Origin: Phoebastria nigripes | Taxonomy: Eukaryota > Chordata > Aves > Procellariiformes > Diomedeidae | Assembly: GCA_035582835.1 (NCBI GenBank) | Contig: JAYKAV010003166.1 | Location: forward strand, 964,486 to 1,028,485 | Length of the DNA stretch: 64,000 nucleotides | Direction of reading: 5' to 3' | In this document: positions 40,581 to 53,990 of the stretch, one piece after another | How the letters are laid out: each line of letters begins with the position of its first letter | Numbering within the stretch: position 1 is the stretch's first letter | Notes under the pieces: model-generated | The model's database searches: none | The model's input: the letters and a program-made list of their open reading frames with translations, nothing else | Told to the model about the DNA's origin: nothing | Position numbers and translations under genes: made by a program

Positions 40581-43500
40581 TCTTGAGCTCTTTCACCCAA
40601 GTAGTAGATAGGGAAGACCTAAGAAAAATATAACCAATGCCATTATGGAACAAATCAATAATTTCAAGAGAAAACCTTCAATTTTTTGTAATTGATGTTG
40701 TTGGGTTTTTTAAATATGATTCAATTTTGAACACAGTAACATTAAAAAAAATATTCAGAGCTCTTTCAAACCTTTATTTTTAAACTGCAGTGAAACAGCA
40801 TCTTAGAGGAACAATTTAAGTTGCCCTATTGACTACCCAACTGCATCCTGTAATGTCAAGTATAGCACAGATGAGACGCTAGAATGCAGAAACAATCAGT
40901 GTAGTTAAATTCCTCCCCCTCNAGATAACTTTTTACAATATTAATACGATGTAGCACAAAAACTAGAGACAGTGTAGAAGGCAACAAAAAACACTGTTCT
41001 ACTTTAAGGGGTTTTTAGCTGCTTTTTAGTATCAAAAATGCCGATACTGTTAGTAAACGTTCTAAGAATAGGTTTTTGAGAATACACTTATTTTGCATAT
41101 GAAATTTACATTTTTTGCTAAGACTCCAAATCTATTTTTATATTATTTTGTCTTTATATTGAAAAGAATACATACTTCTTAGTATTAAAGAAAAAAGGAA
41201 AACCAGGTTACTTTCTCATTTTTTTTTAATAAATAGGAAACCAATCAAACATTAAACACTATTAAAAAGACAAGGTACAAAAAACTTAAAATGCTCTAGA
41301 AGTCAATAGGAAAAGAAACACATCTAAATTTGATTCCCCATTTCCCTCAAGATTCTGCTTATTTCTGCTATGAGAAATACATTCAAGAACTTGTCAGAAG
41401 TTTCAGACACAGGAGTCACAGTCACCTTCTTCCATCACACGAGATGAGCCACGCTAATTGCTCGTGCCCCTACTGCAGCACACACCAATTCACTGCTTCC
41501 ACTCCCAATTAAATACCCATTTAGCCGCTACTCTGAAGAGGGGGAAAGGCTTGAGTCATTACCCCGAAGGCTTCACGAGCCTACAGTGACCTACAGGGTT
41601 CTGGTAGGGACAGGATCAGTTGTGCTGTGTCTTATGGAGCTCTAGGCTTAAACACAGCAGAAAAACTGTTACTGGGCAACACCGTCACTCTAGGTTTCAA
41701 AGCCTGAATATAAAGTCCCAACTCCTATCAATAGTCTAAAACAGTCAGTAAAAAGTATTCAGGACTGTGTCTTTATAGTAATTTCCAGGCAGTATTTAAA
41801 ATACTAGTAAAAAGAAGTGATTAAGTAGTAAAAATAAACAACCATTTTATCCAATGTTAATCTGGGTCAAATCTATTCCATTAGCATCAGTATCTCACAA
41901 ACCGAGGTCACAAAACAGTTTCAAAAGCATCTTCTACAAACTAAAAGACAAATTTACAAACAAAAGACAAACTTTTACATCTGTCTTTTACAAACTAATG
42001 TAGATACACCATTGAAAATTTTAAGGATAGAAAATAAGTTTTATTAGGGTATATTGTCTGGACAAAGTCAACTTAAATACTGAAGTCCAGCAAAATCTTG
42101 CTATCACNAAGAAATTGCATTGATATGCAGAAACTGTACCAATTCTGTAACACCCAAAACCCATGTGGACTAAATCTTCACAGCCTGTTCTATTCTGTGA
42201 TTATCTTTTAGTGGAACTGCCCTTTCCGCTCCTGTTTAAATTACCATCCTGTGTGAATTTTAATCCTTGAACAGAAATCTATATGAGATGATGAGTCTTC
42301 TGTTTAATATTTTGTGCATTATTCTAAGGCCTTTATCGTGAATTACTTTTGTGAAGGAGCATCCTGAAGAATTCGTGCTAGAATTCCCTTTAGTCACAAA
42401 GGTCAGAAGTACTCAATAGCTTTTAGAAGGCTACTTTAGCTTCTGGAAGTAAACTTCTTACTAGATCAAATCAGTAGCCAATTTCTGCATAGGGGGAGCA
42501 AACAAACTTAAATCAAGACTACACTATTGCAGTTCTTGGAGGGAAAAATTACTCAAAGCTCTGTCAACTATCAATTTGGCTACTTTTTACTCCTTTGAAA
42601 TTCTGAATTAATATATGCTGGTTTTCAGTATTTAATTTNGTCTTTGATCTTGAAGTTCTTCTAAGGTGCACTCCAACTATTCAACAGAAAATATATTAAT
42701 AGAATCCATGAAATTTATCTCTCAATACAACAGTGGCAAATGAAACAGATTAAAATCATGGTGATACAAGTTAACTAGCTAGCACAGAGCCTACATGGAA
42801 TTAGTTCACTTGTAAAGGTTAGATATAGTGATAATTACTAAAATTAATAAATATGGCAATACAAAGTGAAAATAAGACAAGTAGACATAAATTCCTAAGG
42901 TATCATCAGTATAGCAAAATCAGGTAACTAAATGATGAGAATAGTAATTTTCATCATCTTTTTATTTNCTATCCACATTAATTAACTTACATTCTTTCTT
43001 ATCTTCTCTCTAGACTGTAAGATGCTTAGTAGAAAAAAAAAAAAAAAAGGATGTAGTGGCTTGCTAACGTTGACAACGCTTTGGATCCTCAGCATTAGTG
43101 ATTTTCAGGTTGAAACAGAAAATTTAACAGAGATTGCTTAAAAGTGTATTAAGCTAATTTTCAAGTTATTAGTGCTTATCTGGATCCCGTTCTTCCAAGA
43201 TGTGGCATGCACTAACGCCACATCATCCAATTAACGTGACCCAGAAGGAGACACTATGATATTCTTTAATTCCTGCTTCACCTCGCCTACTTAAATGCAA
43301 NGAGTTAAGTCGCTCTACAAATGCTTGCAGGATTTGGGCCTTAACATTACAAACTAGGTAATAAAAAGGTAAACAGAAGGGGTGTTGACTGAAATGAGAA
43401 AGGCTCAGGTTGAGTAGAAGGAGAAAGGGTTTCCCTTGAGGCAGAAAGCAGAGGGACAGGCTGCCCAGAGCCTGTGCAGGCTCCGTCCTTGCAGGTTTCA

Positions 43501-43818
43501 AGGGACAAGTTGACCCAGTCCTGAACCTATATTATTCTGATTCGGCGATCTTAGAAGTAACCGACATATCCAATCATTAGCATCTAATGTCTCAAAATGA
43601 TTCACGTTAATAACGTGTGACCGTGTTAGAAAAGAAGAAACCCCATCCGTATTTCTAAGCTTGTTGCTAGATACTCTCCCACAGTCCATATGNTTAAAAC
43701 CAAATGGTTATGACTCCTCAAATTGTTTTCAATCCCTTATACGGCAACAAAATTAGAAAAAGTTCACTCTACTGCCAGCATGCAAAAAATAAACTCATTA
43801 ACATATATTCTCAAAATC

Positions 43819-43821
<3 letters not shown>

Positions 43822-43849
<28 letters not shown>
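43822..43849. repeat. Poly(A) tract
   Basis: A run of 28 consecutive A after 'aaaatcatt', with no retroposon body recognisable upstream. Confidence 0.9.
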
Positions 43850-43850
<1 letters not shown>

Positions 43851-46800
43851 AAGCCAAAACCATAAAATCCACCACACCAATCCCTAATCCACAGCGCTAG
43901 GATTTAGAAGATGGGATTACCCAGAAAGAAGCAGCCTGAGCGAGTCGGCCACCTTGTATGCATGCCTTGAGGTGTCCAAATTATCCACCTTGGCTCTACA
44001 TCACCCCCTTCATCATACAATGGGCCCTACNTACATAGTTATAACACCTCTTGAAAGCACTGGCTTTCACCTGCACGCGTTATATAGCACGTGCACACGC
44101 AGGCATATTGTGTGCCACACAAACCCCAAAGCACCTCTGAGATGTTCTCAGGGCCTCCGAGAATGGCTGGAGGCCAAAGGAACCCTGCGTTGATCAGTGC
44201 TATTGCACCATGAGTGCTCAATTAGAAAGTCAGGCACTTCTTTACTCCTCTCCCGCAGGGCTTCAGGCACCAAGCACACAGTCCTTCACTGATAAGCAGC
44301 TATTCAGTATATTTTGTTTCCTGTTTCTTTCCTGAATACGATTCAAATTCTGCATAGAAAGTTCCAAGTTTGTCCTGGGGTACTCATTATTACGGTATGC
44401 GAGTCTTCATTGTCTTCCGAACACAGTAACTCCATTTCACAAACACAAAAAGCAAAGGCTGGGGGACACTAAGCCCAAAGCAAACCAAACAGAGAAACCC
44501 CACAGAGGTTCCTGCTGACTTCAATTCCAAAATTAAAAGTTGTGTATAAAAATAGTTTTCAAGGCAGCATTCAGCTGCCCTCCTGTTACCCTCTACCTTT
44601 TTGCAACACGTTGCCTCATTCACTATAAACCCAACTTCCATAGCAAGTCAATGGTACTTCCTAGGGACAAAATCAGATCATGATTCACGTTTCAGCTAGG
44701 CTCCTCAGTCAGTTTAGTGCACATCCATGCTGTGCAATAAATAACACCAGGATCTGGGAAAGTGGAAAGGAAAGAAGGAGNAAAAAAAANTTNAAAAAAA
44801 AAAAAATCTCATTTTGGGTTCCCTTTGCACTGCTATCAGTCCCGAGCAGGAAACAAGATGACAGAAAAAGCAGGCTCAGGGTCCTCCGCTCTGGGGCTCA
44901 GCCAAGCACAGACTAAAGTAACTTAGAGCTGCAGCTGCAAAGGGATTTTTGATCAGTCCTGGACTAGACCCGTCTCACTGTGAAGGAATTTCAGAGATTT
45001 TAATTACAAAGTTCTCGCCTGTGTTTAATGAGCACATCAAAACAAAATTCTCAAAGGTCTGTTATTTGATTATATTTGGCCAAATTTTCACGGGAATGAC
45101 ATCTATGCCAACACTGATACACAGGCAACAGCCCTAAAACATAAAGTTTCTGTTGTAAACCTTCTAAGTATGTAGTTATTTTGGGGAGAAAACACACAAA
45201 ACCAGAATATGTATTACAGACAAAATTTTACTGCTTATAGTTGTTCACAAAAACAGCCTATCTGTTTGCACTNGAGTTTCATGCACAGGAAAAATATGAG
45301 ACAGGCATTGAACGTGGAGAAACTCCAACCCAATGTTCCAAATTTGCCNAATTTGGCTAAATGAACCTTTAGTATGTCCTAATCAGATGTGTCAGGCAAA
45401 TGTTTGTGGTACTAGCTTTATATAATATTTAGATTCATCCCTTGTTTTTGTAGGACTTATTCACAATTGTCAGTCTACTGAAAAATACTATTATTTCATC
45501 TAAGGAAAAACGCTTCTGAAGCCAATAATTATAATCTCCATCATGCATAATGCTAGAAGAACATATAATCCTCACTAATTNAGTTTATGGAGTTATCATG
45601 GGGACACTTAAAGAAGAGACAAAACCAAACGAAGTTTGAAAGTGAGAAGAGCCACATGGCATAGAGAATATTTCAAGAAAAGGTCATTTTGAGAGGAAAC
45701 CTATAGATACTTATGATACAAAAATAGCACTAAGCAAAACAAAATTGTCAGAGCTGTGACAAGTGACAAAATCAAGTTCATGAATGCAAGAATTGGAAAG
45801 ATCCGCAGCTCTACAACAAAAATATAAAGAAGTCATACAAATATGTAACAATTGCTGAATTTAATAGTATTTCTTACGTTCGATATAAAGTTAAAGACCA
45901 AAAATAAAGTCAGCTATAGCTAATTTAGAAGGATATGTGAAAAATTACAGAACAAGGGTTTTGTCTTCTTGCTGCAGCACAAACAGGTATACACTAAAAC
46001 CTACGTCTGCAAGCAAACAAATGGTTTGCCTGAAAGGAATAGTTACATTAAAAACCTACAAAGCTAGATAAATTGATCTTGATAAACAACAATCAACTAT
46101 TCTGCAAAATTTACAGTTATAAATGCTGAAATAATAGGAATGTTTTCATTCATCCTCTTTATACTCTTCAGAAGCAAAATATTTCATTTTGATGTAAATA
46201 GCTGAAAGACAGCCTGAACTGTGCTGCAAATGGTTTTATGCAGTAGAAAATGACAGTAACNTGGTTTTTGTCACACGGACTAGAACGAAGATGGTTTTTT
46301 CTCTTGAGGTCTATCTTTAATAGAAATAAGATTATGAGAAAAAGTTATTCTGTTCAGCAAGGTTTTTTTAAAACAATTTATCTTTTACCTCAATTTCAAG
46401 TAGCTCTTAAGAGAGCTCCCCTTCAAGAATAACACTTTGAAAGAAGTAAAAATGAACTCTGCCAGTGCCAGAGCTGAAATGCCTTCCCCCCCACCCCCAC
46501 CCCCCAAATTTATACTGAGAAACAAACCAACTACAATATATGCCAAATTCTGCACAGATTTGCATGCCACTTTAAATGAGATTTAGAGAGCTGTTGGAGA
46601 AGAATCTATTTCATGCCGAGATTCTCTCACTGTATTACTGAAAGCATTTATGTGGCAGGGCATTCACAATCAGCCGATACCCCAATCTTACCACAAAATT
46701 AATGCCGCAGTTATCTAACCAACTGCTTTTTGCTAGCTAAACTGCAAACAAGAACGTGTTATCAAGNTGAAGACGGCACTGTTCTTTCATTAACAAGGAT

Positions 46801-47103
46801 GGATATTAGATTAATCAGTAGGCTTGCAATGTGCTTCTGCAGTAACAGGATACACAACACAGCTGTCTCCTGCAAATTCAGTATTCATAGGTATAGTTCT
46901 AGCATATAGCTGAAATTTTAAAAATTATCTTCTTCGATTTGGAATGACTTTTTACTGCTTAACAACATGGAGGTGGGGAAAATATTTTGAATATTTGAAT
47001 TCTTACTTAATATATTTCTCTCCTCCACTATTAGAAAGTTTATCCAAATCACTTCAAAATCACTGAAATGCCAACGCTTTTGCTCAGAATGTATTTAACA
47101 GTT

Positions 47104-47166
47104 AAACTAGGCACAGCCAGATGCAAAACCAACCGAACACCAAACTAGGCACAGCCAGATGCAAAA
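47104..47166. repeat. Two-copy direct repeat, 25-base units, 38-base period
   Basis: The unit beginning 'aaactaggcacagccagatg' followed by 'caaaa' occurs at 47104-47128 and again at 47142-47166 without a mismatch. The 13 bases between are unrelated in the second copy, which continues into an A run. It is a small local duplication, probably by replication slippage. Confidence 0.85.
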
Positions 47167-49149
47167 AAAGACCCCTTTCTAGGGCTTCACTGGAAGTCCT
47201 TATAGGCAGACTCTTCAGCTCTTCAGAAAACCAAAGCACAAAAACATCCCAAACTTCTCTTAGCATCTTTGATTCCCTCTCCTCCACCCTAAGAGGAAAA
47301 TAAAATCCACCTACATCAGCAGATGGTATTAGATGGTATTATGTGCTCAATTTGCAAAGGCTGTGGCACTGAAGTCCACCAAAATTTCCCATGACTTCTG
47401 TTATTCCAGCTTACTTGGAGAATTCGCTCTGAAATGATTTCTGGTGTTTTGTACTGCACGCTTGCATGCATTCAAGGTGGGGTGCCACTCTCCGTAAGCT
47501 AGACCGGAGTAGTAGTAACAAAAGTTTAAAAATCTCTTTTTAGATGAACTACAGTAGGAGCATGAGGCCTGAAAAAGTAGACCTAACTTCTCTAGGCGTT
47601 TACGCCAAACAAGCAATAGCAGAAATAACTCAGAAAACATATTTAATACTTATTAAAAGTGAACTGATGTCCAGGAACAATAACTTCATATTCATGCAAC
47701 GTTGAAGTAGCAAAGGTAGTCAGTGCAAAGCCCAAGAAACCTCAGCAGCAGAGGTGAACCTTTCAAGTGCCCCAACAGATGCATTCACACACAATCTTCA
47801 CCTCAATCATTAACTGTTAGGTTCAAAATATCAAGCAAAAGGTAGGGAAGAAATAAATTAACCCCAGTGTTTAAATTCCCTTAATTTCACCCTATCTTCT
47901 AAATTCATCCTCTGATATCCAGGTGCCGCATTGCAGTGTAATGCACAAGCCAGGATGAAAAGACTCAATGCAGAACTTGGCCACAAGCTGCTGTACCAAA
48001 TGCAACTGAAACCATCAAGTTTCAGGGTATTTGTAAGTGGCCTACATTTGGTTTCGAATATCAGACAGAATTAACCTTTTGCTGAAGTTTATAATGTGGT
48101 TCCTTTGTTTTATAAGGTAAACCTGAAATGATCTGTAGCACACACTGTTGAAATAAGGGTTATAATTTCATCTTTATTATGTTTCTTAATTGCTGGCAGG
48201 AATTTGTAGCTGACACAGTGTTAGAATTCAGGAGGTGTATTTTAGAGCTTCAGTGTATTTTTTGAATGCAAGCTTACAGTTTAAATGAGTATTTCCCTTA
48301 TTTCTATTAAATTTTAGTAGCAATGGAACAAGCAAGTACACACTAGCTACTACCAAAACAGGTTCTTTCCATTTTACCTATTTTACCTACAGATCTGGTC
48401 AGCTAAATAAATGGAACTACATCATTAGATGTTTTTGTCTCAGCAGTCATTTACAGCAGGGGCCAAGTAGATTTTATGTTGTNATCCTCACTATAGGGCT
48501 AAGTTTAGATGCTGTCAGCACATGCTAAACGGTTGCGCTGTAAAAGAGAAATTGTTTTTTAATTTATTTATTTTTTCCACATATGTATATGAGTATGTAC
48601 ATATGACAGCAGTTTGGTGAAATTAATCTAACTCATGGTAAAACTTGCAAGAAACAGCTAAGGTAAAGAAATTGCCATGACAGCCTTGTTGCTTATGACC
48701 AACCCATCAGCTTTTCTCAAAAGCACAAGGATGCACGTGCCTGTCTGCCACCCTAACCTCCCAGAGCATGCAGACAGGAGGGAGAACTGAGCCTGGGAGC
48801 CCTCTGGAAGAGCATTTCTCCACAGAGATGAGGGAAAAAGTACTATTTCTAGTTTTCAATCACTTCACAGCACTTAGACCATAATCCTCAAGGCCCTCCT
48901 AAATAGGAGAGAGAAGTTTGCACAATCCCATTCCTATTTCTCTTTTGCAGTATGTCCTTTTTTGACCTTCCTCTTCCCCCCATCCCTTTCACTTTTGGTG
49001 CAAGAAATGTGGAGATCTGATTTAAACATTTGTTTTGTATTTGAATTTCACAAATTAAGCACTTGTACATTGGTGCCAGATGTTGGCTTAATTGAAATCC
49101 TTCTATCATCATAATTAGTAACTAATTGCTTTTTTCTTCCCATTTTTAG

Positions 49150-49333
49150 TGTGGAATTGGATTTTAAGCAGCAAGAAGATAAACTACAGCCAGTTTTGAG
49201 AAAACTTCATCCTATTGAGGAAACTCAGGTTGCACCTTTGCCTTATTCTCAGGAGAGCTACTCCTCCACTCCCAAGCAAAAATCCAAAACTGAATCAAAA
49301 AAGCATGGAAGATGGAAACTCTGGTTCCTTTAA
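49150..49333 (+). CDS. INSYN2A: INSYN2A last coding exon (residues 422-482 and stop)
   Basis: This is the C-terminal exon. The first T completes the split Ser codon, followed by VELDFKQQEDKLQPVLRKLH and, at the end, the basic KKHGRWKLWFL tail and the TAA stop at 49331-49333. The tail and the preceding STPKQKSKTESK segment match the family C-terminus closely. The joined coding sequence is 1449 nt (482 residues), close to the roughly 479 residues of the human protein. The gene appears intact, with no frameshift or premature stop. A Lys/Ser-rich C-terminal tail after the coiled coil of exon 1 suggests protein-protein contacts at the postsynaptic scaffold, but that is inference. Confidence 0.97.
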
Positions 49334-49790
49334 CCCAAGTCCATTACATGTGGAGTTCAAGGCCTTCTTTGAAAAATATTTGGAGTTTATCAATCATCTG
49401 TAACGGGATCTTGGTAGACTGCTCAGTGTTACCGGCCAATGTAGTTCTGACCATTCTGGCAGCATTCAGTTCTCACCATATGTACCAAAAAGGCCTTTGT
49501 ACCTATAAACTAATGTCCAGAAGCAAGGCGTTAAATAATACCTTGCCAACTTTTATTTGCAGTTCACCAATGTGGGATGTAAAACCTGAATTGAAATTTG
49601 TACAAAGATGGAAAGTAAAACTATTTCCCCCCCCCCTTAGATCTGAAAGCGTCACATTCTAACCTGTTAAATTGTAGGCTGTCATCCTGTACACAGCTAA
49701 ATATCACTATTGTTTTAAAGCCTTTTGGGGGTTTGGTTTATTGTCTTTAAACAACAACGAGGGGGAAAAAAAAAAGCAAGCAAGCCTTAC

Positions 49791-50053
49791 GTTTGCAATG
49801 GTCTTCAGTTTTACAAATCCATGTTGATCGGGGAGTGCAGTTTTCAGCACACATATCCTGGACAAAGCACAATTTTTCATGTGGTCCAAGACCATGAATA
49901 ATCTCTGAAATGTGACTATATGTATATTTGCCTTCACGCGATGTAGACTTCAACCAAGCTATCACATTTCGACAATGTACCATCATTTCTAATTTAGCTA
50001 TGTCCTCATCACCAGACAAACAAGTTTGCTGCTCATCTCCAGCAGGTGAGCAG
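49791..50053 (-). other. Exon-like minus-strand open segment, unidentified
   Basis: On the minus strand an open frame runs through this interval (including LEMMVHCRNVIAWLKSTSRE and a Cys-rich end with MCAENC and TEDHCK). It is flanked by a TTTCTAG acceptor-like site just upstream (bases 50054-50060) and a strong GTAAGG donor-like site (49790-49785). Read past the donor, the frame ends in TAA at 49747, with AATAAA a few bases further. I do not recognise the peptide; it is not DOCK1 and not a CR1 protein. It lies opposite the INSYN2A 3' UTR. Its length alone is not significant, and it may be a chance frame, a relic of a retrocopy, or an exon of an unannotated DOCK1-strand transcript. Confidence 0.22.
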
Positions 50054-50671
50054 CTAGAAACCTCCCAAAGTCAGGACAAGCCTTTAACCACACCAAGCTG
50101 ACAGGGTCAAGGTTACGGGACAATCATCTGTCCTAGATCTCACTTTTCGTCTTTTGGTACCCAAGAGGTCTAAATGACACATTCTGGCACAGGAAAAAAA
50201 AAAAAAAAAACAACCCCACAAACAGAACAATCAAATGCTCTATGGATTGTTGGCATTTGCCATAATTTAGTATCTTTTTGTAACACAGTCTTTGGAAAAC
50301 CTCTACACTATTGCAGAAGGCATCAGAAAATTTATAGTATGCATCACACTTTGAAACCTGTTTGGAAGGAGCAGTAATTTTAAATGCTATTTATTTATTG
50401 AGCTTCTCAGATGGGTTTCCCAACATATTATAATTTATATCTCAATCTATTAATTGTACTTGTTAACCAACACACTTAGGGAAGAAATGTGAATCAATTT
50501 TTTCCCCTTTTCTTTTTTTTTTTAAATGATACTTAAAATTTTGCTCTGAATTATAAACTGCAACTTTTTCCTTTACGTATTTGCTACTGTCATTAAACTT
50601 GCACCTAGAATGACCGTTTGTGGAAAAATTTCTCATGCTAGAAGAGGCCAGGGAGTGGGAATCTTGTTGTC

Positions 50672-50772
50672 TTTTTTTTGTTTGTTTTTGTTTGGTTTTT
50701 GTTTGTTTGTTTGTTTGTTTTTTGGGGTTTTTTGTTGTTTTTTTGTTTGTTTTTTTGTTTTTGTTTTTTTAA
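50672..50772. repeat. T/G-rich low-complexity tract (TTTG)n
   Basis: About 100 bases of TTTG and TTTTTG units with poly(T). The Phe/Val/Cys-rich plus-strand frame here is a translation of the repeat, not a gene. Confidence 0.9.
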
Positions 50773-51917
50773 AGGATTTAAGATAATTTCAGTCATACAG
50801 TGTCATGTGACAAACTGGTTTACTAAGAATTGGTTTGAAATTGCATACCTTGCAGCATCAGCAAGATACAAATTCTTCAGCCTTTAGGTGGAAGAAATGT
50901 AATCATTAGCAGAAGAGTTTGCACATACTAAAAAATTCTAAGTGTTTTCATTTACAGTATTATTCCTCAGCACCAAATCCATTACTGCAAGAAAACTTGA
51001 GGAAAATAACTTACTATTTTTTCCCCCCAAAGCAAAGAGCAAGAAAAGGAAGTTAAAATGGGAACAGAAATGCAGAAGATGTCTATGTCCACCTCAAAAT
51101 TAATTCCAGCATGGTTTAATGAAAAAAAAAAGTCAACTTTGCAGTAAAACTTCAAGAGGGCTACGAGTTCTTGTACATAAGCAAACAATATCCTGAAATA
51201 CTTTTGTGAAAGCTGAAGGATTAGAAAAGGTGAGCCTGTGTACCAGGAAGGAAGTGCAATTGTTTCATGTGGAAAAAATGTGTTTCATGTATTTTATACC
51301 GTTTTTAATTGAAAATATGAAACTGTTTACAGACAGCCCACCCTACATGTTTTAGAAACCCAAGTATTTCCAAACAAGAAAATATTTTTTTTCTCCTAAA
51401 CAGAAAGAAATATCAAATACAGACATAACAAGAAAAATACAACAGTATTCAGCTTTCTTTTAAAATAGTGTTAATAATTAATGAACTCATCCATGCTAAC
51501 ATGCCTAGTGTTTCAGGTTTTTTTTAAAGAAATTATATCAAGCATCTCTCAATGGCAAGCAATTACAAATCGTTAGTGTCACCAAATCAGTAGCTTTTCC
51601 CATAAANGTATTCTAAATGTTCTTGTGTGCAGGGACTCTGACACAAAACTGAACTGTTTTTATGTGCGGTTACTGATTCATACAGAGACCAGTATTCTGT
51701 AATCATTTAAAATGACAGAGGAAAATTCACTGGTGAAACATATAAGAGCTAAAAGTGAAAGTTCTCACGGCGTGTTCTGTACATGTCCAGGCTATTTTCT
51801 TAAGAAGTTGCAAATTTTTAATTTTTTACATTTTTTTAAAACTGGAAAAGCTAACATACATATAGTCTTGCTTAAAATTACATACCGTGTTATACCGTAC
51901 CATACAATGTAATTTGT

Positions 51918-51923
51918 AATAAA
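51918..51923 (+). terminator. INSYN2A: Candidate poly(A) signal of INSYN2A
   Basis: AATAAA is followed within 30 bases by a T- and GT-rich stretch (tgtttttgcaagtgtgtaaa), the expected arrangement of a cleavage site and downstream element. It is the first canonical plus-strand hexamer that I found after the stop codon. Use by the gene is inferred. Confidence 0.5.
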
Positions 51924-51945
51924 ATGTTTTTGCAAGTGTGTAAAA

Positions 51946-53199
51946 TGTATCATATTGTATTACATTTAGAATCACTCAGGCTCAGGTTAGATAAGACACT
52001 GAGAGAAACACCTAATTCTTTAGAGCTTTTAGTTAAATGTGACTGACAAAGCTATTTTCACCCTAATGTAGAAGATCTTATAAAATGCAGGTATGAGATT
52101 ATAACAAAGAAAATGCATCTTTACTTTCAATGTGGCACATAACGTAGCTTTGCTGAATTCACTGACAATACCATGCACTTTCATACACTAATTTGCTATA
52201 TATGCACTTCTCCCATATCATGCTTAAAAATACTTTTTAGTCAATAAATACTGCAGTGATTTTATATTACTTGCTATTTTCTGAGTCCGTATAATTTCCA
52301 TTAAGCAACACTTACATTCTTTGTTTTAGAACTGTTAGGAAACACAATTCATGTGAGTACCACTTGTTTCCTTATAGAAAAAAAGTAACTGTACAAATAG
52401 TTTAAAAATCAGGATAAACTGAAAAAAATCATGATTAAAACTGAAAAATCCTACCATCGGTACAAAGTGTTTGCTTTTTCTTGCTTAAGATGCAAAACCA
52501 CCGTCTATGTCTCTAATTTCACTCTATGTTTTAAAGTTTACTCACTTTTTCAAAATCAAATAGGTTCATTTTTCATGAACACTTTAAAATCAAGTACGCT
52601 GTTAGATTATACCATTTCTTTAGCATCTGTATAACAGCACACATTATATGTTACTACTGGAATTTGTTAACTGGATTGCCACTAAAAATATAACTGCTAT
52701 ACCGACACAATTCTGTTCTAGTAGAATGAAACGGACTGCATGAAACAATTTTTAGTATTATTTCAGCATCCATAAAATAGAACTGTGCCTTATTAAAATA
52801 ATTGGAGTGCTAGAAATTTGCTGTCAATTTGTTTAGGTGAACGCAGTTTGTTCCGATAAGCATTGGTAGGGCATACTCCATACCCATTCACTGCATTGGC
52901 GATCTTACATTTTACAACATAAAAACCTCAGTATTAGTGATGGAACAAAATTATGACCATCATTCAAATACCACTTCAGTTTTTGTGAAATTAGTTTGCA
53001 ATACATAATTTCAAATGTTTTTTGAAGATAAGAAAACATGCAATTCAATAAAACAAAGCATAATTTTTTACATCATAGAAGCCCAGTGAAGAAAATTAAG
53101 CTTTCTCCCCAACATTTTGGAACCCATTTACCCTAAACTTGACAGATTTTTAAGGCACAGAAAGACAATTTACAGCTAGCTTCAACTCCTAAATAACAT
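51946..53199. other. Non-coding DNA after the INSYN2A 3' end
   Basis: AT-rich sequence with further AATAAA hexamers at 52243-52248 and 53047-53052 that could serve longer INSYN2A transcripts. I see no coding segment. On the minus strand it belongs to the DOCK1 host intron. Confidence 0.55.
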
Positions 53200-53990
53200 T
53201 AGCTCCAGAACTCTCTCCCGTGAACCTCAGTAACTCATATTTTCCTTAGACTTAGACTCGTATTTTACTGCCTTCCAGAAAGACATCCTGCCTTGAAGAT
53301 ATCAAGAGATGGAGAATCCACCACTGCCTTTGATTGAGTGTTCACTTCCCGTATCAGTGTCGTATTCTCTGCTCTACTTTACACTTCTCACTCTCCAGTG
53401 CTGTGACCAGCTCCTCCTCTTTCCTTTGACAGGTGTCATCTTCACCCTACAGAGATTCTCCTTCACTATCACCGAGGGGCACCTCTAAATCTTCTTTCTA
53501 TTAACCTCAGATGGCTTTCACATCTCGCACCACAAATCACTTACCCTCTCTACTTTCTGATGATTTCTACAGCATTTCTGTTTTGGTTTCACCACATCCT
53601 TGGTTTAAAGTGTAGAGGGAGAAAAAAAGCGACGTGGGAAACATTCTACTCATCGGTGAAGTCATAAAGTCCCCTCCTGTCCACTGCTTCCTAGTCACAC
53701 ATCCCAGGAGAATCTAAAATAGCATTTTTTCCCCCAGTCACAGCAGGTGTTCACACAGACTTTGTTCCCCATATACCACTACGTGTTTTTCAGAGCCACT
53801 GCTCTTAAGGACAGAGTCTCTTGGGAGTAGAGCCACTTCCTACATTCTTTGCTCTTACATCTATGAGCTAGATTTTCTTCTGTATCAAAATGGAATTTGA
53901 TTTGTTCCACCATATAAAGGAACCAAGATTGTCTACTTCATAGACAATGATCATACAGTTGCACAAATCTGCCAACTGAAGTATCTTCCA
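53200..53990 (-). repeat. Ancient degraded CR1 LINE (end of ORF2 plus 3' UTR), antisense
   Basis: Several blocks in the right order match the reverse complement of old sauropsid CR1 copies: 'gatggagaatccaccac' at 53308-53324, 'cacatcccaggag' near 53698 followed by 'tagcattttt', 'tttttcagagccactgctct' near 53787 followed by 'ggacagagtc', and 'cctacattctttgctcttac' with 'atctatgagc' from 53839. The order and spacing fit the end of the reverse-transcriptase ORF running into the 3' UTR, so the element reads on the minus strand, with its 3' end at the low coordinate. It is full of indels. The 116-codon minus frame at 53868-54218 partly overlaps it and is not a functional protein. Confidence 0.75.

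Larger units (their letters stand above)
38221..49149 (+). other. INSYN2A: INSYN2A intron between coding exons 2 and 3
   Basis: The 10.9 kb intron runs from gtaggt at 38221 to the cccatttttag acceptor ending at 49149. I recognise no coding exon on either strand. A 150-codon minus-strand frame at 39887-40339 has no recognisable domain and is of chance-compatible length. Contents include a possible CR1 3' UTR fragment near 40497-40580, 28 consecutive A at 43822-43849, A-rich sequence near 44781-44807, a C-rich run near 46485-46504, and a 25-base direct repeat at 47104-47166. Confidence 0.9.
49334..51945 (+). other. INSYN2A: Probable INSYN2A 3' UTR
   Basis: The sequence continues on the plus strand without a splice signal that I can identify, through AU-rich DNA, to a good poly(A) signal at 51918. 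It includes an ATTTATTTATT-type AU-rich motif at about 50387-50400 and a T/G-rich low-complexity tract at 50672-50772. A 3' UTR of about 2.6 kb is compatible with a neuronal transcript. The end point is inferred; an ATTAAA near 50594 or an AATAAA at 52243 could be used instead. Confidence 0.5.

Noticed and set aside
50678..50887. Phe/Val/Cys-rich plus-strand frame resembling a membrane peptide
   Set aside because: It is translation of a TTTG/poly(T) simple repeat.
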